Origin: Methylopila sp. 73B
GTDB taxonomy: Bacteria; Pseudomonadota; Alphaproteobacteria; Rhizobiales; Methylopilaceae
NCBI RefSeq assembly: GCF_000526315.1
Contig: NZ_JAFV01000001.1
Span: 62,001 to 126,000 of the forward strand
Length of the DNA: 64,000 bases
Direction of reading: 5' to 3'
The notes below the pieces were generated by a model, which was given only the letters and a program-made list of their open reading frames with translations, did no database searches and was not told the origin of the DNA. Position 1 is the stretch's first letter, and every line of letters begins with the position of its first letter. Position numbers and translations under genes: made by a program. Of the stretch, positions 43,227 to 52,581 are shown piece after piece.

Positions 43227-43970
43227 ATGGCCGACTATGATTTCTCCACCACGCGGCTCCACGTCGAGGCGGATCTGGCCGAGGGCGCCGAGGTCGCGCT
43301 CGAGGGCGCGCAGGTGAACTACCTCCGCAACGTCCTGCGGATGGCGGCGGGCGACGGGCTGCTGCTGTTCAACGGCCGCGACGGCGAATGGGGCGGGCGG
43401 ATCGCGGCGACCGAGAAGAAGCGCGTCACGGTCGCCTGCGAGCGGCTCCTCCGGCCCCAGACGCCCGCGAACGATCTCGTCTACCTGTTCGCCCCGCTGA
43501 AGCACGCCCGGCTCGACTACATGGTGCAGAAGGCGGTGGAGATGGGGGCGGGGCGGCTCACCCCGGTGATCACCCGCCGCACGGAGGCGCGCCGGGTCAA
43601 TCTGGAGCGCATGCGCGCCAACGTGGTCGAGGCCGCGGAACAGTGCGGCGTGCTCTCCGTGCCCGAGATCGACGACCCCGTCGGCTTCGATCCGCTGCTC
43701 GACGGCTGGGACGCCGGCCGAACGCTGGTGTTCTGCGACGAGGCGGCGGAGATCGCCAATCCGGTGGCGGCGCTGGCGCCGCTCGCGGGACGGCCGCTCG
43801 CCGTCCTGATCGGCCCGGAGGGCGGCTTCGATCCGGTGGAGCGGGAGCGGCTGGTCCGACTCGACGCGACCGTCCGGATCTCGCTCGGGCCGCGGATCTT
43901 GCGCGCGGACACCGCGGCGGTCGCCGCGCTTGCGCTGGTCCAAGCGGTGGCGGGGGACGGGCGGGGATAG
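43227..43970 (+). CDS. rsmE: 16S rRNA (uracil(1498)-N(3))-methyltransferase
   Basis: 247 residues, RsmE. The N-terminal PUA-like part is MADYDFSTTRLHVEADLAEG, and the SPOUT methyltransferase C-terminal half has KAVEMGAGRLTPVITRR, IGPEGGFDPVERERL and SLGPRILRADTAAVAAL. It methylates U1498 of 16S rRNA with S-adenosylmethionine. ATG 43227 is where homology begins; the 34-codon upstream extension overlaps the tandem repeat. Confidence 0.93.
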   Translation: MADYDFSTTRLHVEADLAEGAEVALEGAQVNYLRNVLRMAAGDGLLLFNGRDGEWGGRIAATEKKRVTVACERLLRPQTPANDLVYLFAPLKHARLDYMVQKAVEMGAGRLTPVITRRTEARRVNLERMRANVVEAAEQCGVLSVPEIDDPVGFDPLLDGWDAGRTLVFCDEAAEIANPVAALAPLAGRPLAVLIGPEGGFDPVERERLVRLDATVRISLGPRILRADTAAVAALALVQAVAGDGRG

Positions 43971-44250
43971 ACGCGTCCGATCGCGGCTCCGACGAGGGCG
44001 CGTGATCGGTTACCCCAAGCGCAACCGGATGTTGACCTCGCGTTAACCATAGTCGTCGAGAGTTCACCTCGCGTCCGGAGGGCGGCGATGGACGGCGCGG
44101 ATCGCGTTGCCGAAAAGCCGCAGTGCGGCGCCATCGCGGCTGGGTCGCGAACTCGGCATGCCGTCCGTGCGTAGACGGGCGTATAGGCGTCATGGAGCCG
44201 TCGGCTTGCGACGGCATGGTCAGCTTTGAGTCGCGCGAAGAACCCCGCCC

Positions 44251-44997
44251 ATGTCCACTGCTTCTAAATCGACCCCGGCTTCGGCCGCGCGCTGGACACG
44301 GCGCGGGGCGCTCGCCCTGTTGCCGCTGGCGCTGGCGGCTTGCGCACAGTCGCGTCCGCTTCCGGCCGTCGACCCGATGCCGTTCGCGGCGACCCCGGCG
44401 CCGGTCGCTCCGGTGACGATGTCGCCGCTGCCAAACTTCGGCTCCGGCCCGTCGAACGAGGCGCGCTACGGCGCGAACGGCGTCACCGACGAGCCGTTCC
44501 CGGTGAAGCCGGTGAGCCTCAACCGACTGGACCAGCAGTTTCTCAAGCAGACCGTTCCGAACGACACGGGGGAGGGCCCGGGCACGATCGTGATCGATCC
44601 GCACGCCCGGTTCCTCTACCTCGTGCAGGACGACGGCACGGCGATCCGCTACGGCGTCGGCGTGGGCCGCGAGGGCTTCGCGTGGAACGGCCAGGCCTAC
44701 ATCCGCCGCAAGCTGGAGTGGCCCGACTGGCATCCGCCGGCAGAGATGGTGGCGCGCGATCCGCACGCCCGTCCCTACAAGGACGGCATGCCGGGCGGCC
44801 CCGGCAACCCGCTCGGCGCCCGCTCCATGGCGCTGTGGCAGGGCGACAAGGACACGTTGTTCCGCATCCACGGCACGGTGGAGCCCTATTCGATCGGCAA
44901 GGCCGTCTCGTCGGGCTGCATCCGCATGCTCAACCAGGACGTGATCGACCTCTACTCGCGCGTGCCGCTCGGCACCAAGGTCGTGGTCCGCTCTTGA
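44251..44997 (+). CDS. L,D-transpeptidase lipoprotein (YkuD), first of a pair
   Basis: 248 residues. An N-terminal RR-containing signal with lipobox ALAAC (C31) predicts a lipoprotein. The YkuD domain (about 105-248) has the catalytic motif SSGCIRMLNQDVIDLYSRV with C223 and the upstream His in FRIHGT. L,D-transpeptidases form 3-3 peptidoglycan crosslinks or tether proteins to peptidoglycan in the periplasm. A closely similar gene follows (45111), about 115 bases on, implying tandem duplication. Confidence 0.9.
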   Translation: MSTASKSTPASAARWTRRGALALLPLALAACAQSRPLPAVDPMPFAATPAPVAPVTMSPLPNFGSGPSNEARYGANGVTDEPFPVKPVSLNRLDQQFLKQTVPNDTGEGPGTIVIDPHARFLYLVQDDGTAIRYGVGVGREGFAWNGQAYIRRKLEWPDWHPPAEMVARDPHARPYKDGMPGGPGNPLGARSMALWQGDKDTLFRIHGTVEPYSIGKAVSSGCIRMLNQDVIDLYSRVPLGTKVVVRS

Positions 44998-45110
44998 GTC
45001 CTCGGCGCGCAGGCCCGGCTTCGCGCGCCGCCCCGTCTGACCTCTCTCCCGCTCTGGGCGACGCCTTCGGCTGAAGGCGCCGTCCATGCTTTACGAACGG
45101 ACCGCATGCC

Positions 45111-45815
45111 ATGTCGCGTAACGACGTTCTCGCCGCGCCCGGAAAACTGACTCGCCGCGGCTTCGTCGCTCTGCTGCCGCTGGGCCTCGCCGCCTGCGCC
45201 AGCAACCCCCTCAGCGACGTGCGCGCGTTCATCGATCCCGAGGGCGCGAACTACGACGAGGTCTACGGCGCGAAGCCGGACGAGAAGTTCCCGCTGCCGG
45301 CGATCAACTGGCGCATGCTGCATCCGGCCGTGCTCCGCCGGAACATCTCCGATCCGACCGGGGAAGCGCCGGGCACGATCGTCGTCGATCCGGAAGCGCG
45401 CCTGCTCTACCTCGTGCTCGAGAACGGCCGCGCGATGCGCTACGGCGTCGGCGTCGGCAAGCAGGGCATGGAGTGGAACGGCCGCGCCACGATCCAGCGC
45501 AAGGGCGTGTGGCCGACCTGGACGCCGACCTCCGACATGATCTCGCGCGATCCGGATCTCAATTCGCGCTGGGCCGGCGGCATGCCCGGCGGCCTCGACA
45601 ACCCGCTCGGAGCGCGCGCGCTCTACCTCTATCAGGGCGGCCGCGACACCATGTACCGCATCCACGGCACCAACGCGCCGCGCTCGATCGGCCGAGCCAT
45701 GTCGTCGGGCTGCGTTCGCATGCTGAACCAGGACATCATCGACCTTTATGAGCGCGTGCCCACGGGCACGCAGGTCGTCGTGCTCCCGGCGAGCCGCACG
45801 CTCGGCGTCTCCTGA
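45111..45815 (+). CDS. L,D-transpeptidase lipoprotein (YkuD), second of a pair
   Basis: 234 residues, paralogous to the preceding gene. RR signal with lipobox GLAAC (C29), a variable linker (about 40-80) and a YkuD domain with catalytic C201 in SSGCVRMLNQ and His in YRIHGTNAP. Both copies share LGARALYLYQGG- or LGARSMALWQGD-type sequence. The two differ mainly in the linker, so they may act at different depths in the wall. Whether both are expressed cannot be seen. Confidence 0.9.
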   Translation: MSRNDVLAAPGKLTRRGFVALLPLGLAACASNPLSDVRAFIDPEGANYDEVYGAKPDEKFPLPAINWRMLHPAVLRRNISDPTGEAPGTIVVDPEARLLYLVLENGRAMRYGVGVGKQGMEWNGRATIQRKGVWPTWTPTSDMISRDPDLNSRWAGGMPGGLDNPLGARALYLYQGGRDTMYRIHGTNAPRSIGRAMSSGCVRMLNQDIIDLYERVPTGTQVVVLPASRTLGVS

Positions 45816-45891
45816 CGCCGCGGCGTCCGGCCTTTACGCCCGAACCTTGACCCCTTACCTGTCTGCGGCCTTCCTCCGCTGAAAGCCGCCC

Positions 45892-47262
45892 ATGGCACGC
45901 GACCAGATCGATCCGACCTTCATCACGTCGCGGGACGAGCTCGTCGCGTGGTTCGAAGCGGGCTCCAAGCCCGCCGAGAGCTTCCGGATCGGCACCGAAC
46001 ACGAGAAGTTTCCGTTCCGCCGCGCGGATCTCTCGCCTGTTCCCTATGAGGGGACGGACGGCATCCGCGCGCTGCTCGAAGGCATGCAGCTGCTGCTCGG
46101 CTGGGAGCCGATCATGGAGGACGGCCGCATCATCGGCCTGTTCGACGTCACCGGCGGCGGCGCCATCAGCCTGGAGCCGGGCGGGCAGTTCGAGCTCTCC
46201 GGCGCGCCGCTCGAGACGATCCACCAGACCTGCTCGGAGCTGCACGCGCATCTCGCGCAGGTGAGGCAGGTGGCGGAGCCGCTGGGCGTCGGCTTCCTCG
46301 GCCTTGGGATGAGCCCGAAGTGGACGCTGGCCGAGACGCCCGTCATGCCCAAGGGCCGCTACGACATCATGACCCGCTACATGCCGAAGGTCGGCGCGCG
46401 CGGCCTCGACATGATGTACCGGACCTCGACGGTGCAGGTGAACCTCGACTTCTCCAGCGAAGCCGACATGGTCCACAAGCTGCGGGTGAGCCTCGCGCTG
46501 CAGCCGATCGCGACCGCGCTGTTCGCGAACTCGCCCTTCACCGAGGGCAAGCCCAACGGCTTCGTCTCGGCCCGATCCGAGATCTGGCGCGACACCGACA
46601 ACAACCGCGCCGGCATGCTGCCCTGGGCCTTCGACGCCGGCATGGGTTTCGAGCGCTATGTCGACTACGCGCTCGACGTGCCGATGTGCTTCGTGAAGCG
46701 CGGCGACCACTACCACGACGTGGCCGGCGCCTCTTTCCGCGACCTGCTGGCGGGAACGCTGCCCCAGCTCCCGGGCGAGCGGGCGACCGTCGCGGATTGG
46801 GCGAACCACCTCAGCACGATCTTCCCCGAGGTGCGGCTCAAGAGGTACCTCGAGATGCGTGGCGCGGACTCCGGACCCACCGGCCGCATCTGCGCGCTGC
46901 CGTCGTTCTGGGTCGGCCTGCTCTACGACCAGCAGAGCCTCGACGCCGCCTGGGAGCTCGTGAAGGACTGGACCGCCGATGAGCGGCAGCGCCTGCGCGA
47001 CGAAGTGCCCCGCGAGGGGCTGAAGGCGCGCATTCGCAACCGTTCGACGCTCGACGTCGCGCGCGACGCGCTGGCGCTCGCGGACGCCGGGCTCGCGCGG
47101 CGGGCGAAGGTGAACCTGTTCGGCGACGACGAGCGCATCCATCTCGCCCCGCTGCTGCGGGTCGTCGAGGACGAGGCCACCCTCGCGGACGCGCTGCTGG
47201 CGAAATTCAACGGGCCATGGGGCGGCCGCGTCGATCCGGTGTTCGCCGAGTTCGCCTACTGA
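45892..47262 (+). CDS. gshA: Glutamate-cysteine ligase (alphaproteobacterial/plant type)
   Basis: 456 residues of the GshA family found in Alphaproteobacteria and plants (GCS2-type). Signature stretches are GTEHEKFPFR, SLEPGGQFELSGAP, MPKGRYDIMTRYMPKVG and MMYRTSTVQVNLDFSSE, which lie in the glutamate and ATP sites. It catalyses the first step of glutathione synthesis in the cytosol. It follows the transpeptidases by 76 bases but is functionally separate. Of note, the window also has a glutathione-independent formaldehyde dehydrogenase. Confidence 0.93.
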   Translation: MARDQIDPTFITSRDELVAWFEAGSKPAESFRIGTEHEKFPFRRADLSPVPYEGTDGIRALLEGMQLLLGWEPIMEDGRIIGLFDVTGGGAISLEPGGQFELSGAPLETIHQTCSELHAHLAQVRQVAEPLGVGFLGLGMSPKWTLAETPVMPKGRYDIMTRYMPKVGARGLDMMYRTSTVQVNLDFSSEADMVHKLRVSLALQPIATALFANSPFTEGKPNGFVSARSEIWRDTDNNRAGMLPWAFDAGMGFERYVDYALDVPMCFVKRGDHYHDVAGASFRDLLAGTLPQLPGERATVADWANHLSTIFPEVRLKRYLEMRGADSGPTGRICALPSFWVGLLYDQQSLDAAWELVKDWTADERQRLRDEVPREGLKARIRNRSTLDVARDALALADAGLARRAKVNLFGDDERIHLAPLLRVVEDEATLADALLAKFNGPWGGRVDPVFAEFAY

Positions 47263-47266
47263 CGCC

Positions 47267-48250
47267 TCACGCCGCGACCCTCGGATGGCCGCGGCATAGG
47301 TTCACCTCGACGGTGACGTGGCTCAGAGCCGCGAGGTCAGCGAGGCGGGCCTTGTAAGAGGCGGGCTCCTCGGGGCGGTGCGTCACCACCGCGACGATCG
47401 CCGCCATGTGGCCGGGCCCCACACGCCAGAGGTGAAGGTCCGACACGCGGACGTCGCCGGTTTCAAGACGTCCGCGGATGGTCTCCGCCAGATCGTCGTT
47501 CGAGGTCGCGTCCAGCAGCACCCGCCCGCTGTCGCGCGCGAGGCCGATCGACCAGACGGCGATCACCACGGCGCCGACGACGCCGATCGCCGGATCGACC
47601 CAGCTCCAACCGAAGCTCCAGCCGGCGAGCAGGCCCGCGATCGCGAGCACCGAGGTCAGCGCGTCCGCCAGCACATGGAGATAGGCGCCGCGCATGTTGT
47701 GGTCGGCGTGTCCGTCGTGCGTGTGACCGTGCCCATGGTCGTGGCGGCGATCGCCGTGGTCATGGCCGTGGCCGTGATCGTGGCCGTGGCCGAGCAGCAG
47801 CGCGCACGCGACGTTCACGGCGAGCCCCACCACCGCCACCACGCTCGCCTCGAGATAGGCGACGGGCTGGGGCGAGGCCAGGCGAAGCAACGATTCGTAC
47901 CCGATCCCAAGGGCGACGACGCCCAGGATGATGGCGCTCGCGAACCCGGCAAGATCGCCGACCTTGCCCGCGCCGAACGCGAACCGCGGATCGGCCGCGT
48001 GGTTCGACGCGAAGCGATAGGCGAGCGCCGCCACGCCGATCGCGCCCGCGTGGGTCGCCATGTGCCAGCCGTCGGCGGTCAGAGCCATCGATCCGTAGGC
48101 CCAGCCAGCGACGATCTCGACCACCATCATCGTCGCGGTGACCGCGACCACCGCGACGGTTCGGCGCTCATTGCGGGCGTGATCCTGGCCCAGGAAGAGA
48201 TGCTCGTGAACATGGACCGAAGCGATGCGGCCGTTCTCGGCGACGTGCAT
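47267..48250 (-). CDS. dmeF: CDF-family Co/Ni exporter DmeF
   Basis: 327 residues. Cation-diffusion facilitator with six spans: ALTADGWHMATHAGAI, GYESLLRLASP, YLHVLADALTSVLAI and VDPAIGVVGAVV. A His-rich loop (HGHDHGHGHDHGD-type, about 155-182) sits between helices IV and V, as expected of DmeF. The start MHVAENGRIASVHVHEH also carries histidines. DmeF exports Co(II) and Ni(II) in rhizobia, normally under the regulator DmeR. No dmeR is adjacent here. Confidence 0.9.
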   Translation of the reverse strand: MHVAENGRIASVHVHEHLFLGQDHARNERRTVAVVAVTATMMVVEIVAGWAYGSMALTADGWHMATHAGAIGVAALAYRFASNHAADPRFAFGAGKVGDLAGFASAIILGVVALGIGYESLLRLASPQPVAYLEASVVAVVGLAVNVACALLLGHGHDHGHGHDHGDRRHDHGHGHTHDGHADHNMRGAYLHVLADALTSVLAIAGLLAGWSFGWSWVDPAIGVVGAVVIAVWSIGLARDSGRVLLDATSNDDLAETIRGRLETGDVRVSDLHLWRVGPGHMAAIVAVVTHRPEEPASYKARLADLAALSHVTVEVNLCRGHPRVAA

Positions 48251-48359
48251 GGCGGTTCTCCTCCGACGCGCGGCGATTGATTGAGGTTGGCCCGACGCTC
48301 GTCTGCGTCAAGCCGGCCATCACGCATTGCGATGGCGAACATCACGGATCCGCGCTGTC

Positions 48360-48398
48360 GTCGCTGGGCGTTCCGGTCTAACCGGAACGCCCAGCGAC
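48360..48398. repeat. Perfect 18-bp inverted repeat with 3-base loop
   Basis: GTCGCTGGGCGTTCCGGT, loop CTA, then its exact reverse complement. It sits in the gap between dmeF (start 48250, minus strand) and the EamA gene (start 48412, plus strand), 13 bases before the latter. Such a stem would hide the ribosome-binding area of the EamA mRNA if it is transcribed. Confidence 0.8.
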
Positions 48399-48411
48399 CG
48401 CCGCCGAACGG

Positions 48412-49350
48412 ATGCGCATGTCGAAAGTCATTGCCCAGACGGCCCCGCCGCCCGCGCCAAGCGCCCTCGGGCGCACCGACCTTGGCCTCTATGTGGTGCT
48501 CGTCACCGTGTGGGGGACGAGCTGGATCGCGCTGCATCACCAGCTCGGCGTCGTGGCGCCGGTCGTGTCGCTGGTCTGGCGCTTTGGGCTGTCCGCGCTG
48601 ATCTGCGTCGCGATCGCCGCGGCGCGACGGGAACCGTTGCGGTTCCCCTTGCGGACGCACGCCAAGTTCGCGCTCGCGGGCCTGCTCATGTACTCGACGA
48701 ACTTCCTGCTGTTTTACCACGCCGGCGCCCACGTCCCTTCGGGCCTGCTCGCAGTCGTCTTCGCGCTCGCCTCGCCGATCAACCTGGCGCTCGGCGCGCT
48801 GTTCTTCGGACGGGCCATCGAGATCCGGGTGCTTGCGGGCGCGGCGCTGGGCGTGGCGGGCGTGGGCCTGCTCTATCTGCCGCAGATCGCGTCAGCCGGC
48901 TTCGGGGCGGCCGCCCTCGGCGGGCTCGCGCTCTGCGTCGCCGGCACGCTCTGCTTCTGCCTCGGCAACATGATCTCGAGCGTGATTCAGCGCGAGGTCC
49001 CGGATCTCGCGGCGACCGCCTGGGGCATGATCTACGGGACGCTCTGGCTGCTGGTGGCGGCGCTGGCGTCCGGCGCGGCGTTTGATTTCGAGCCCACCTG
49101 GTCCTACGGCCTGTCGCTGCTGTGGCTCGCCGCCGGCTCGTCGGTCGCGGCCTTCCTGGCCTATCTCGCGTTGATCAAGCGAATCGGCCCTGCGCGCGCC
49201 GGGTTCGCGACGGTGCTGTTCCCGGTGGTCGCCCTCGCGATATCCAGCGTGTTCGAAACCTACGCCTGGACCGTGTCCGCCCTCGTCGGCGTCGCGCTCG
49301 TGGCGCTCGGAAACGTGGTCGTGCTCGGGCTCGCGCGGCGCCGAACTTAA
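48412..49350 (+). CDS. EamA/DMT-superfamily transporter
   Basis: 312 residues with ten membrane spans in two EamA repeats: the first around LYVVLVTVWGTSWIALHHQL, the second around TAWGMIYGTLWLLVAALA. Each contains the EamA five-helix pattern. The family exports metabolites, amino acids or drugs; this one's substrate is unknown. ATG 48412 or 48418 could be the start; neither has a clear Shine-Dalgarno, and both lie beside the strong hairpin at 48360-48398. Confidence 0.88.
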   Translation: MRMSKVIAQTAPPPAPSALGRTDLGLYVVLVTVWGTSWIALHHQLGVVAPVVSLVWRFGLSALICVAIAAARREPLRFPLRTHAKFALAGLLMYSTNFLLFYHAGAHVPSGLLAVVFALASPINLALGALFFGRAIEIRVLAGAALGVAGVGLLYLPQIASAGFGAAALGGLALCVAGTLCFCLGNMISSVIQREVPDLAATAWGMIYGTLWLLVAALASGAAFDFEPTWSYGLSLLWLAAGSSVAAFLAYLALIKRIGPARAGFATVLFPVVALAISSVFETYAWTVSALVGVALVALGNVVVLGLARRRT

Positions 49351-49464
49351 TCGGGCGATTACTCTAACGGGCGGGCAACCCGCAACCATCCGTTATGCTT
49401 TTTGCACGACACTCTTCGCTGTACCGAGAAGCGCCTGTTCGTTGCGTCTCCGGGGGAGGGGTGA

Positions 49465-52104
49465 ATGGACGAGCTGCTGCGCGACTTTCTGACCGAAACT
49501 GCAGAAAACCTCGATTTCGTCGACGTCGAGCTTGTTCGTTTCGAACAGGAGCCGACCAACGCCAGCATCCTCGGAAACATCTTCCGGCTGGTGCACACGG
49601 TTAAGGGCACCTGCGGGTTCCTTGGACTGTCCCGGCTCGAAGCGCTGGCCCATGCCGCCGAGACGCTGATGGGCGAATTCCGGAACGGCGCCATGCCGAC
49701 CCCGGACGCCGTCACGCTGATCCTCGCGGCGATCGACCGGATCAAGGAGATCCTCGCCGATCTCGAGCGCACCGGCGCCGAGCCCGACGGCGACGACCAC
49801 GACATCATCCATGAGCTGGAGCGGAAGGCGGTCGAGGCCGCGAACCCGCCCGCGCCCAAGATCGACCCCACGCTTGGCCGCGAACTGCGCGTCGGCGAGG
49901 TTTCGCTCGACGAGCTGGAGCGCGCCTTCCGCGAAACCCCGGGTCCCGAGCTCGCCGCCAAGCCCGCTCCGGCGCCCGCGCCGATCGCCGAAGCGCCGGC
50001 GAAGACGGCGCCGGTCCTGAAGGCGATCGACGGCGGCGGCGACGACGCCCGCGCCGAGAGCGCGCTCGCCGGCCAGACGATCCGCGTCGGCGTCGACACC
50101 CTCGATCGCCTGATGACCATGGTCTCCGAGCTGGTGCTCACCCGCAACCAGCTCACCGACATCGTCCGCCGCCACGGCGAGAAGGATTTCGGCGCGTCGC
50201 TGCAGCGCCTGAGCCACGTCACCGCCCAGCTGCAGGAAGGGGTCATGAAGACCCGGATGCAGCCGATCGGCGCGGCGTGGCGCGCCATGCCGCGCATCGT
50301 GCGCGACCTCTCGTCCGATCTCGGGAAAAAGATCGAACTCGTCACCGAGGGCGCCGAGACCGAACTCGACCGCCAGGTGCTGGACCTCATCAAGGACCCG
50401 CTGACCCACATGGTGCGCAACTGCGCGGACCATGGGCTCGAGACGCCCGCCGAGCGCGTGGCCGCAGGCAAGCCAGAGACGGGGACGATCAAGCTCGCGG
50501 CCTATCATCAGGGCGGCCACATCATCGTGGAGATCGGCGACGACGGCCGCGGCCTCGACACCGACCGCATCCGGAAGAAGGCCATCGCGAACGGCCTCGC
50601 GACCGAGGCCGACGTCGAGAAGATGTCGGACGCCCAGGTCCACCGCTTCATCTTCGCCCCGGGCTTCTCGACCGCGGCGGCGATCACCAGCGTCTCCGGC
50701 CGCGGCGTCGGCATGGACGTGGTGCGCTCCAACATCGAGCTGATCGGCGGCGCCGTCGACCTGCGGTCGACGCAGGGCAAGGGCTCCGCGGTCATCATCC
50801 GTATCCCGCTGACCCTCGCCATCGTCTCCGCGCTGATGGTGACCTCCGCCGGCGAGACCTTTGCGATCCCGCAGGTGGCCGTCACCGAACTGGTGCGCGC
50901 CCGCCCTGGCAGCGAGCATCGCATCGAGCGGATCGGCGACGCATCGCTGCTGCGCCTGCGCGACCGCCTGCTGCCGCTGGTGCGGCTGCGCGGCCTGCTC
51001 GGCCTGGCGGCGGCCTCCGACGAAACCGCCGACGACGCCTTCGTCGTGATTTCGCAGGTGGGCGAGAACGTCTTCGGCATCGTGGTCGACGACGTGCTTC
51101 ACACCGAGGAGATCGTGGTCAAGCCGATGGCCTCGCGGCTGAACCACATCAGCCTGTTCTCGGGCACCACCATCCTCGGGGACGGGTCGGTGATCCTGAT
51201 CCTCGACCCGAACGGCCTCGCCTCCGCCGTCGGCCCCGCGGACGTGCACGAGAGCATGCACGCGAAAGAGCCCGCGGCCGTGGTCGACCAGGGCCTCGTC
51301 ATGTCGCTGTTGCTGTTCCGGGCCGGGGGTATGGCGCCGAAGGCGGTGCCGCTCGCCCTCGTGACCCGCCTCGAGATGATCGACGCGTCCACCATCGAAG
51401 TCACCGACGGTCGGCCGATCGTGCAGTACCGCGGCGGCCTCATGCCGCTGATCCCGGTCGGCGACGGCATGATGTCGGGCGAGGGCCAGCAGGCGCTGCT
51501 GGTCTTCACCGACGAGGATCGCTCGGTCGGCCTCATGGTCGACGAGATTCTCGACATCGTCGAGCAGGCGGTCGAGATCAGCGCGGCGTCGATCGTGCCC
51601 GGCATCCTCGGCACTTCGGTGCTGGCGGGCAAGGCGACCGAGATCATCGACATCGCGCACTACCTCACGCTCGCTTTCGACGACTGGATGACCCGCAAGG
51701 AGCGTCCGCACGAGCGCAACACGCAGCCGAGCGTCCTGCTGGTCGACGACAGCGCGTTCTTCCTGAACATGCTGACGCCCGTGCTTTCGGCGGCGGGCTA
51801 CCGCGTCGCCGCGGCGGGGAACGGCGCCGACGCGCTCGCGCTCGTCCAGCGCGGCCGCAGTTTCGACGCCGTGATCGCCGATCTCGACATGCCGGAGATG
51901 GACGGCTTCGCGCTTGCGGCGGCCCTCCGCGCCGAGCCCCACGCCGCCCACACGCCGCTGCTCGCGCTGACCTCGACCGGCTCCGTCGCCGAATACGAGA
52001 AGGCCGCGGCCGCCGGCTTCAGCGAGTGCGTGTCGAAGTTCGACCGGCCGACGCTGCTCGCCATTCTCGAAACCCTTGCTCCCCGCTGGAGGATCGCCGC
52101 GTGA
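49465..52104 (+). CDS. cheA: Chemotaxis histidine kinase CheA with C-terminal receiver (hybrid)
   Basis: 879 residues. Hpt domain with H44 in LVHTVKGTCGF; a linker to about 190; the dimerisation region around VDTLDRLMTMVSELVLTRNQ; an HATPase N-box HMVRNCADHG (H315, N319), with GDDGRGLD and GRGVGMDVV; two CheW-like regions; and a C-terminal receiver (about 755-879) with phosphoacceptor D806 in VIADLDMPEMDG. It phosphorylates CheY and CheB in response to receptors. A receiver attached to CheA is seen in some Alphaproteobacteria as a phosphate sink. It heads the operon cheA-W-Y-B-R. Confidence 0.94.
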   Translation: MDELLRDFLTETAENLDFVDVELVRFEQEPTNASILGNIFRLVHTVKGTCGFLGLSRLEALAHAAETLMGEFRNGAMPTPDAVTLILAAIDRIKEILADLERTGAEPDGDDHDIIHELERKAVEAANPPAPKIDPTLGRELRVGEVSLDELERAFRETPGPELAAKPAPAPAPIAEAPAKTAPVLKAIDGGGDDARAESALAGQTIRVGVDTLDRLMTMVSELVLTRNQLTDIVRRHGEKDFGASLQRLSHVTAQLQEGVMKTRMQPIGAAWRAMPRIVRDLSSDLGKKIELVTEGAETELDRQVLDLIKDPLTHMVRNCADHGLETPAERVAAGKPETGTIKLAAYHQGGHIIVEIGDDGRGLDTDRIRKKAIANGLATEADVEKMSDAQVHRFIFAPGFSTAAAITSVSGRGVGMDVVRSNIELIGGAVDLRSTQGKGSAVIIRIPLTLAIVSALMVTSAGETFAIPQVAVTELVRARPGSEHRIERIGDASLLRLRDRLLPLVRLRGLLGLAAASDETADDAFVVISQVGENVFGIVVDDVLHTEEIVVKPMASRLNHISLFSGTTILGDGSVILILDPNGLASAVGPADVHESMHAKEPAAVVDQGLVMSLLLFRAGGMAPKAVPLALVTRLEMIDASTIEVTDGRPIVQYRGGLMPLIPVGDGMMSGEGQQALLVFTDEDRSVGLMVDEILDIVEQAVEISAASIVPGILGTSVLAGKATEIIDIAHYLTLAFDDWMTRKERPHERNTQPSVLLVDDSAFFLNMLTPVLSAAGYRVAAAGNGADALALVQRGRSFDAVIADLDMPEMDGFALAAALRAEPHAAHTPLLALTSTGSVAEYEKAAAAGFSECVSKFDRPTLLAILETLAPRWRIAA

Positions 52105-52559
52105 GCGCCGCCATGGATGACGCCACCACCTACGTCACGGTGTCGATCGCCGACCAGATCTTCGGGATCGAGATCGGCCGCGTCCGCGAGGTGTTCACGC
52201 TCGAGAAGCTGACCACCGTGCCGCTGTCGCCTCCCGAGGTCGCCGGCGTGCTCAACCTGCGCGGCCGCATCGTGACCGCGATCGACATGCGCACCCGCCT
52301 CGGCCTGCCGCCGTGCGCGGATCTGTCGAAGGCGATGGCGGTCGGCATCGAGCACAAGGGCGAGGCGCTCGCGCTGATCGTCGATCGCGTCGGCGACGTG
52401 ATGCCGCTCGCCGAAGCCAAGCGCGAGACCACGCCGGTGACCCTCGACCCGCGTTGGGCCAGCGTGGCGGAGGGCGTCCATCGCCTCGACGGGGGCCTGC
52501 TCCTGATCCTCGACGTGGACCACGCGCTCGAACCGTCCATCTCGGCTCTGGCCGCCTGA
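52101..52559 (+). CDS. cheW: Chemotaxis adaptor CheW
   Basis: 152 residues of one CheW domain: YVTVSIADQIFGIEIGRVRE, then GVLNLRGRIVTAIDMRTRL and VIEH-type strand ALALIVDRVGDV. It couples receptors to CheA. The GTG at 52101 overlaps the cheA stop and has GGAGGA seven bases before it, preferred over ATG 52113. Confidence 0.93.
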   Translation: MSAAMDDATTYVTVSIADQIFGIEIGRVREVFTLEKLTTVPLSPPEVAGVLNLRGRIVTAIDMRTRLGLPPCADLSKAMAVGIEHKGEALALIVDRVGDVMPLAEAKRETTPVTLDPRWASVAEGVHRLDGGLLLILDVDHALEPSISALAA

Positions 52560-52581
52560 GCTAACTGCAGGACACAATTCC

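Noticed and set aside
49393-51951. An 852-codon minus-strand open frame opposite cheA
   Set aside because: It mirrors cheA codons; repeated Asp/Arg/Val text with no domain. CheA motifs on the plus strand are complete.
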